Positions 60,840-64,000 of a DNA stretch of 64,000 nucleotides are shown piece after piece. The position numbers and the translations under genes were made by a program. Numbering within the stretch: position 1 is the first letter of the stretch; every line of letters starts with the position of its first letter. The notes beneath the pieces were generated by a model, which was not told the origin of the DNA, did not search any database, and saw only the letters and a program-made list of their open reading frames with translations. The DNA comes from Megaleporinus macrocephalus (taxonomy: Eukaryota; Chordata; Actinopteri; Characiformes; Anostomidae), in assembly GCA_021613375.1 (NCBI GenBank), contig CM038720.1, forward strand, positions 17,564,715-17,628,714, given 5' to 3'.

Positions 60840-61982
60840 CATACATACATACATACATACATACATCAAGTACTATACTGCACCCATGTACCCCTGGTGC
60901 CACACCTCCAAAAGTGAAACTGAAAAGGTCAGCTGCTACTGGCTGATAGATTAAGCACGTTATTTTCTTTAATGTTGTGCTAAAACCATCTCTTTAAATC
61001 TTTTCATGAACAGTGTCAGTGATTTGTCTCTTAAGCAAACATATTCAGGCTGTTTTCAAAGCCCTACTTCTGAAGTTCACACCAGGGAAGTAAGCTCATG
61101 CAGACGGTTGTCGTCTATAAGTATCACAATCAGAGCAGGATTAATAAACTTTGATATCTGCTTCTTTATGGCTCCATCACCAGTTTAAATTTCATCAGTG
61201 AGGTCACTGGTGCTTGGCCAAAAATATGCTCTAATCCTGCTAAAATCAAACACTATTAGTTTATGGCTCTGTTATTAACAGCAGCTTGAGCTGCAGGAGC
61301 GATATAAGCAGACAGTTCAGAGTGTTTACATGGCAAAACAGACCAAACTAGAGTTTCACAGCACCAAAAATGGTGATTTGCTTAGTGGTTAGCAGAAAAA
61401 AAAATCTAAAACTTGCATTTAGTAGTTCACACTGAACTTCATTACTTAATGTATTCCAGTAAAACATGTTTGCTAGATTTAGTAAGCTAAAATGGAGGTT
61501 CTGATTGGTTGACTGTTCGTGCTGGTCATCACTCTGTGTGGTTCAGTGATGGCAGAGTTTGAACTGAATGTATAGGATATATGATATGAGGTGAACTAGG
61601 AGGGTTATCTAAAGGAACGTCTGCAGGTGTACAGGTGAAAGGTAATCAGTCACTCAGCTGATTTTTAAGCTTGCTTTAAAACTTCTGAGGCTCCTTGTGC
61701 CCCTGGCTGCTGAATCGTTTGCTGTTTGCTGATATGTGCTGATATGTGTTCAAGGATTAAAGGGTTAATGCAGGGCGGAGGAACTCGCAGTAAGTGTGCC
61801 CTTCTAATCTTCGTTCATCCCTCCTGCAGGTACCCACAGACGTGGAGAAGTGCCAGGACCGGGTGGAGTGCTTTAATGCTGACCTTAAGGCCGACTGGGA
61901 CCGCTGGCAGAACAACAAACGGCAAGACTTCAGACAGCTGCTGACCGGCATGGCGGACAAAAACATCCAGTACTACGAGAAG
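41350..61982 (+). CDS. snx30: sorting nexin-30 (PX-BAR), 8 coding exons, 3' end beyond window
   Basis: Exons: 41350-41484, 47714-47902, 52803-52913, 53449-53607, 54706-54895, 56033-56232, 58962-59048, 61830-61982. They give 408 residues with all phases joining and GT-AG boundaries throughout. The last exon ends YYEK|GTGAGA; the human protein continues about 20-30 residues, and no matching exon is seen up to 64000, so the gene is cut by the window edge. SNX30 belongs to the SNX4/7/30 group, which forms PX-BAR heterodimers with SNX4 on endosomes and supports recycling and autophagosome formation. Diagnostic text: [55 protein letters not shown] and [15 protein letters not shown]. Residues 199-204 read DLNKRQ, two residues shorter than human SNX30 as I recall. 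Start is the only upstream ATG in frame, in a CpG-rich exon. Confidence 0.94.
41700..42070. mobile_element. MITE-like copy in snx30 intron 1
   Basis: Begins GAGCTGTTCACAGTGGTGGT and ends with ATTTCACACCAAACCCACTC, the same edges as the copy at 37315-37760; the interior includes ACCACTGGTGGTTTTGGTAA and TGTCTGTATTTGTTGTAGA. Non-coding. Confidence 0.55.
43617..43945. repeat. older direct repeat, copy 1 (snx30 intron 1)
   Basis: Shares GAGGTATAAGCCTTATTATA, AGCTCTTGACTGATTTCCT, TGTTGGGCTGC and GTCTGAGCTTGTTTCATAGC with 45655-45972, same orientation, about 2.03 kb apart. Roughly three quarters of positions agree by eye, with indels. Confidence 0.7.
44371..45378. repeat. near-identical 1-kb dispersed unit, copy A (intron 1)
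   Basis: From ATAACAGATCTAGCC to CCTGCTATAGTCTA this 1008-bp segment matches 48246-49254 with about seven visible differences. Its second half contains the common fish repeat with tRNA-like head (GTAGTGGTTAGCACTGTTGC at about 44875, GGGTTCTATTCCCGG) and the CCTCCCACACGTCCAAAGAC body. ORFs across it are open in both copies but look like chance frames of a repeat. Confidence 0.92.
45655..45972. repeat. older direct repeat, copy 2 (snx30 intron 1)
   Basis: Second copy of the repeat at 43617-43945; the two flank the 1-kb unit at 44371-45378. Confidence 0.7.
47714..53607 (+). CDS. snx30: snx30 PX-domain exons (residues 46-198)
   Basis: Three exons carry a Ser-rich leader and the phosphoinositide-binding PX domain (about 75-198). 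The basic motif [11 protein letters not shown] (122-132) includes the arginine and tyrosine that grip PI3P, and IP|PLPEK across the third and fourth coding exons is the proline loop. [21 protein letters not shown] matches the conserved C-terminal helices of the domain. Everything needed for lipid binding appears present. Confidence 0.92.
48223..49627. mobile_element. PIF/Harbinger-like non-autonomous element containing copy B
   Basis: Left end TGCCTGGTTCACACTAATCG; right end, reverse complemented, TGCCTAATTCATACGATTTT. Both sides are flanked by TTA (48220-48222 and 49628-49630), the target triplet of PIF/Harbinger elements. Only about 400 bp belong to the element; the rest is the inserted 1-kb unit. 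No transposase. Confidence 0.7.
48246..49254. repeat. near-identical 1-kb dispersed unit, copy B (intron 2)
   Basis: 1009-bp direct copy of 44371-45378, offset 3875-3876 bases, about 99% identical by eye. It is embedded in a PIF/Harbinger-like element (48223-49627). One extra C in a poly-C run and substitutions such as CTCCGG to CTCTGG and GATAAA to GATGAA distinguish the copies. Confidence 0.92.
53011..53090 (+). mobile_element. 5'-truncated SINE tail
   Basis: GTTTCACTGCACAGATGTGT, AAATGCGGAGATCAAATTT and TGTGTGCAAACACA match the 3' part of the SINE at 36008-36292. It lies in snx30 intron 3 and interrupts a MITE-like copy. Confidence 0.75.
54107..54440. repeat. 32-bp GATC-rich minisatellite, about 10 copies
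   Basis: Unit TTTGCTGTGGATCCTCTGTG plus GATCTCCTGTGG; starts recur every 32 bases (for example 54255 and 54287). Each unit is itself a degenerate doubling of CTGTGGATC. In snx30 intron 4. The overlapping ORFs ([13 protein letters not shown] and the antisense) are repeat artefacts. Confidence 0.95.
54706..61982 (+). CDS. snx30: snx30 BAR-domain exons (residues 199-408, incomplete)
   Basis: Four exons encode the helical BAR dimerisation region. Visible phrases: [81 protein letters not shown] and [20 protein letters not shown]. The BAR fold senses and drives membrane curvature and pairs with SNX4. The third helix runs to the window's last exon; its end is missing. Confidence 0.9.
57078..57112. 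repeat. (CT)n microsatellite
   Basis: About 16 CT units followed by mixed pyrimidine sequence, in snx30 intron 6. Confidence 0.9.
59283..60755 (-). mobile_element. Tc1-like DNA transposon, decayed
   Basis: Oriented opposite to snx30, inside its intron 7. The 5' end at about 60755 reads, in reverse complement, CACTTGCAAAAGTATTTGGC and CCCCTTGAACCTTATGCC, a Tc1-type terminus. Transposase remnants follow down to about 59290. The matching terminal repeat at the 3' side is not visible, so that edge is approximate or deleted. Confidence 0.85.
59290..60377 (-). pseudogene. Tc1-family transposase pseudogene
   Basis: The intact first part (60377-59805, 190 codons) starts [18 protein letters not shown], has the paired helix-turn-helix DNA-binding region and the first catalytic Asp in [11 protein letters not shown] frameshift near 59880 ends it. 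The second part at 59660-59475 carries [15 protein letters not shown] with the later catalytic residues, and a further frameshift precedes the C-terminal [23 protein letters not shown] small deletion before DPKHKAK removed residues around the second Asp. It cannot make an active enzyme. Confidence 0.9.
60754..60866. repeat. (TA)n followed by (CATA)n microsatellite
   Basis: About 40 TA units, then about eight CATA units, starting exactly at the Tc1 5' end. Tc1 elements insert at TA. Confidence 0.95.
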
Positions 61983-62159
61983 GTGAGAGGAAGGCTATGT
62001 GAAGCAGCACAAATCCAGTTTTTCCTTCAAATATGCTAGATGAAAGATCTTGTGCCTATTAGGGGTTGCACAGACTTGTTGACTTACTGCTCAGTAATGA
62101 CGCTTTAAGCTAGTTTATAAGCCACTGATTATTTAATTATGACACTAACAACATGGATA

Positions 62160-63297
62160 TAGGGCTGCACCTAACCTAACGATTAATTTCTTAATCGATT
62201 AATCTAACGATTATTTTTTGATTAGTCGATTAATCTAACAAATTTTTAGATTACTCTAATGTAAGTGTTAAGAATTATTTTTTTTATTATTTTAAGGATT
62301 TATAACCCATTGATGATTCTGTGCATTAGCCATTGGTTCAGAAGCACGAGGAAACTGCATGGCCATTCTAGACTTAATGTATTAAGGGGTACCTTAATAC
62401 CATCTATAAATGGTTAAAAACACTAAAAGTCTACGCTTGAACTGGAATTTTAGAGGCACAAATGACACATAGCCTACACGTCTAAGGCACAAGAAATCCG
62501 ACAGTTTGTAGACTATATATGTTGCAGAGAGCCATTTGCGAACCAGCTGCGTGTGTTTTAAATCGCCCATGGTATCGAGAATAATCTTAGGTATCTGCAC
62601 TGGACGATTAAGACACAGTTAGCAATGTGACTTTTCAAGTGACATTACTGAAAGAAACGTTACATGTGTTTAATCTTAAAATAATCTGCTAAAATAAGAA
62701 AAACAAGTAAACAGGTGCTGTCTTGCCGCTGTGTTGACAAAGTGCTACGGGATGTTTGAATGCTCGTGCATAGCAGTTGTACTGTTGTGATCATCTCCAC
62801 TGTGCAGAGCTGACAGAGCACTACGCTGTTGTGTTTATGTGTGAAACACTCCCACAACTTTAGATGCACGTGATTGTTGGTTGCTGCTGCTTGCGCTCTG
62901 GATAAATCCATGTTTTCAGTAAGTGTGGCCATTTTTGCAATGCATCAACGCACGTGTTGCTAATCGTTGTAATTTCTTAATCAATCACGTGTACGCGTCG
63001 CCCCAGCGCTACATGGATGCCTCAGAAAAGACAACATGCGAGGAGCCTGGTGATTCCAGGGTATTTATGTTTGGTTTCTTTAAGACTAGTAATGAGATTC
63101 AGGGCTCGTTAGAAAGGGCACATCATGCTCTACTGACCTGCTGAGTTTGATTTTGTCACAGATTTTTCAAATTGCTCATTGTAAAGTATTCTCTTCTCCA
63201 GTGGTCTTACACGTGACCTAATCAGCGATCAGTCATTGTTGACCCCACTTTTGTCATATAACTGTTAATCTTGAAAAATTTGAAGGTGTGCAGCCCC
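62160..63297. mobile_element. possible hAT-like element with GGGCTGCAC ends
   Basis: Left edge TAGGGCTGCACCTAAC is followed by ATTAATCGATTAATC-type repeats; right edge GTGTGCAGCCCC is its inverse. This terminal pattern is common in fish hAT MITEs. No clear 8-bp duplication and no transposase, and part of the interior (about 63045-63150) belongs to another repeat. It lies in the last snx30 intron. Confidence 0.45.
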
Positions 63298-64000
63298 AAA
63301 AAATGGCTAGGAAACTGCTGTAGGCTGGATAGATGGATATATGCAGATGTGTTGGTTTATAATGAGCTGTTTCTGCAGCTTCATTTCTCTAATTGTCATT
63401 TATTTTCTAGAAGGTAATCGGTGTAAAATGCTGCAATGCTTTTATTACTCAAACTCATTAACTGGTTTTCTGTGGCATGGGCCTGTTAAGAGTGACCTTT
63501 AGACTGTTTTGTTTATGAAACTTGCATCTAAAGCTATTGAAATGAAAATTGTGAGAAACCTGAATGGTGTTAGTCCTGTTTTCTAATGAGTTCTGAGCTT
63601 TTTGCATTCAGAATTCACAAAAAGTGTGTGGAGTGAGAGGAGGAGTGTTGATCAGAGGAAGGGTGGGGGGAAATGAGAGTAATTTTTTCTGTCCTTCTTC
63701 TAAAGCTGTAAAAGGAATTTGTTTACGTTGGAGGCTTACTCCTCAGTTATATCAGGATTAACAGATCCAGGTCAGCACATGTATGAGACGGAGATTCTGT
63801 AGAGATTTGCACTGTCACTTCTACTGCTGCACCATACAAAACATAATCCAGCATGTTTGTGTATGCGATGGCTCGAGAGTGCTGCTCAACTGACTGTAGC
63901 CTTGAAATAGCCTCGGCTGCGGTGAGGGGAACAAGCAGCCAAATTTTTTCACCCTTTCGCTCATCAGCTGAGCCAGATACTGACACAGCTCTGCAAAATT

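Noticed and set aside
62000..64000. Search for the final snx30 exon
   Set aside because: No acceptor followed by the expected C-terminal CLMAWES-like codons was seen, so the exon is taken to lie beyond 64000.

Overview
The window is AT-rich vertebrate DNA from a ray-finned fish. The genes have short exons with clean GT-AG boundaries and long introns packed with DNA transposons (Tc1, hAT and PIF/Harbinger types), tRNA-headed SINEs, minisatellites and long (TA)n/(CA)n runs. Encoded proteins match tetrapod orthologues closely. The transposon mix points to a teleost, possibly an otophysan, but the species cannot be fixed from the sequence.

There are three protein-coding genes. (1) scd5, a stearoyl-CoA delta-9 desaturase, on the minus strand, five coding exons between 9099 and 2626, 329 residues, all three histidine boxes intact. 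(2) sec31a, the COPII outer-coat subunit, on the minus strand, one non-coding first exon at about 35355 and 27 coding exons between 34374 and 10836, about 1421 residues. (3) snx30, a PX-BAR sorting nexin, on the plus strand, eight coding exons between 41350 and 61982 (408 residues). Its last short exon lies beyond the window.

Layout: 1-2625 3' flank/UTR of scd5; 2626-9099 scd5, with a hAT insertion next to a splice site and a 1.35-kb foldback element holding a 41-bp minisatellite; about 9.1-10.8 kb spacer plus sec31a 3' UTR; 10.8-35.4 kb sec31a; 35.6-41.16 kb divergent intergenic region with a degenerate tandem array, a SINE, a MITE and a LINE tail; 41.16-64 kb snx30, whose introns hold a near-identical 1-kb duplicated unit, a PIF/Harbinger element, a 32-bp GATC-rich minisatellite and a decayed Tc1 transposon.

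The tandem scd5-sec31a order on one strand matches the human SCD5-SEC31A neighbourhood, which together with residue-level similarity supports scd5 rather than scd. The three genes work on endomembranes but in separate steps (ER lipid desaturation, ER export, endosome/autophagosome sorting), and nothing in the sequence shows that they act together. The most unusual items are the foldback/minisatellite element, a 133-codon acidic Pro/Gln-rich exon in sec31a preceded by 108 open codons ending in a stop, and the recent 1-kb duplication in snx30. All exon calls come from reading splice signals, reading frame and remembered human orthologue sequences; no alignment was run.
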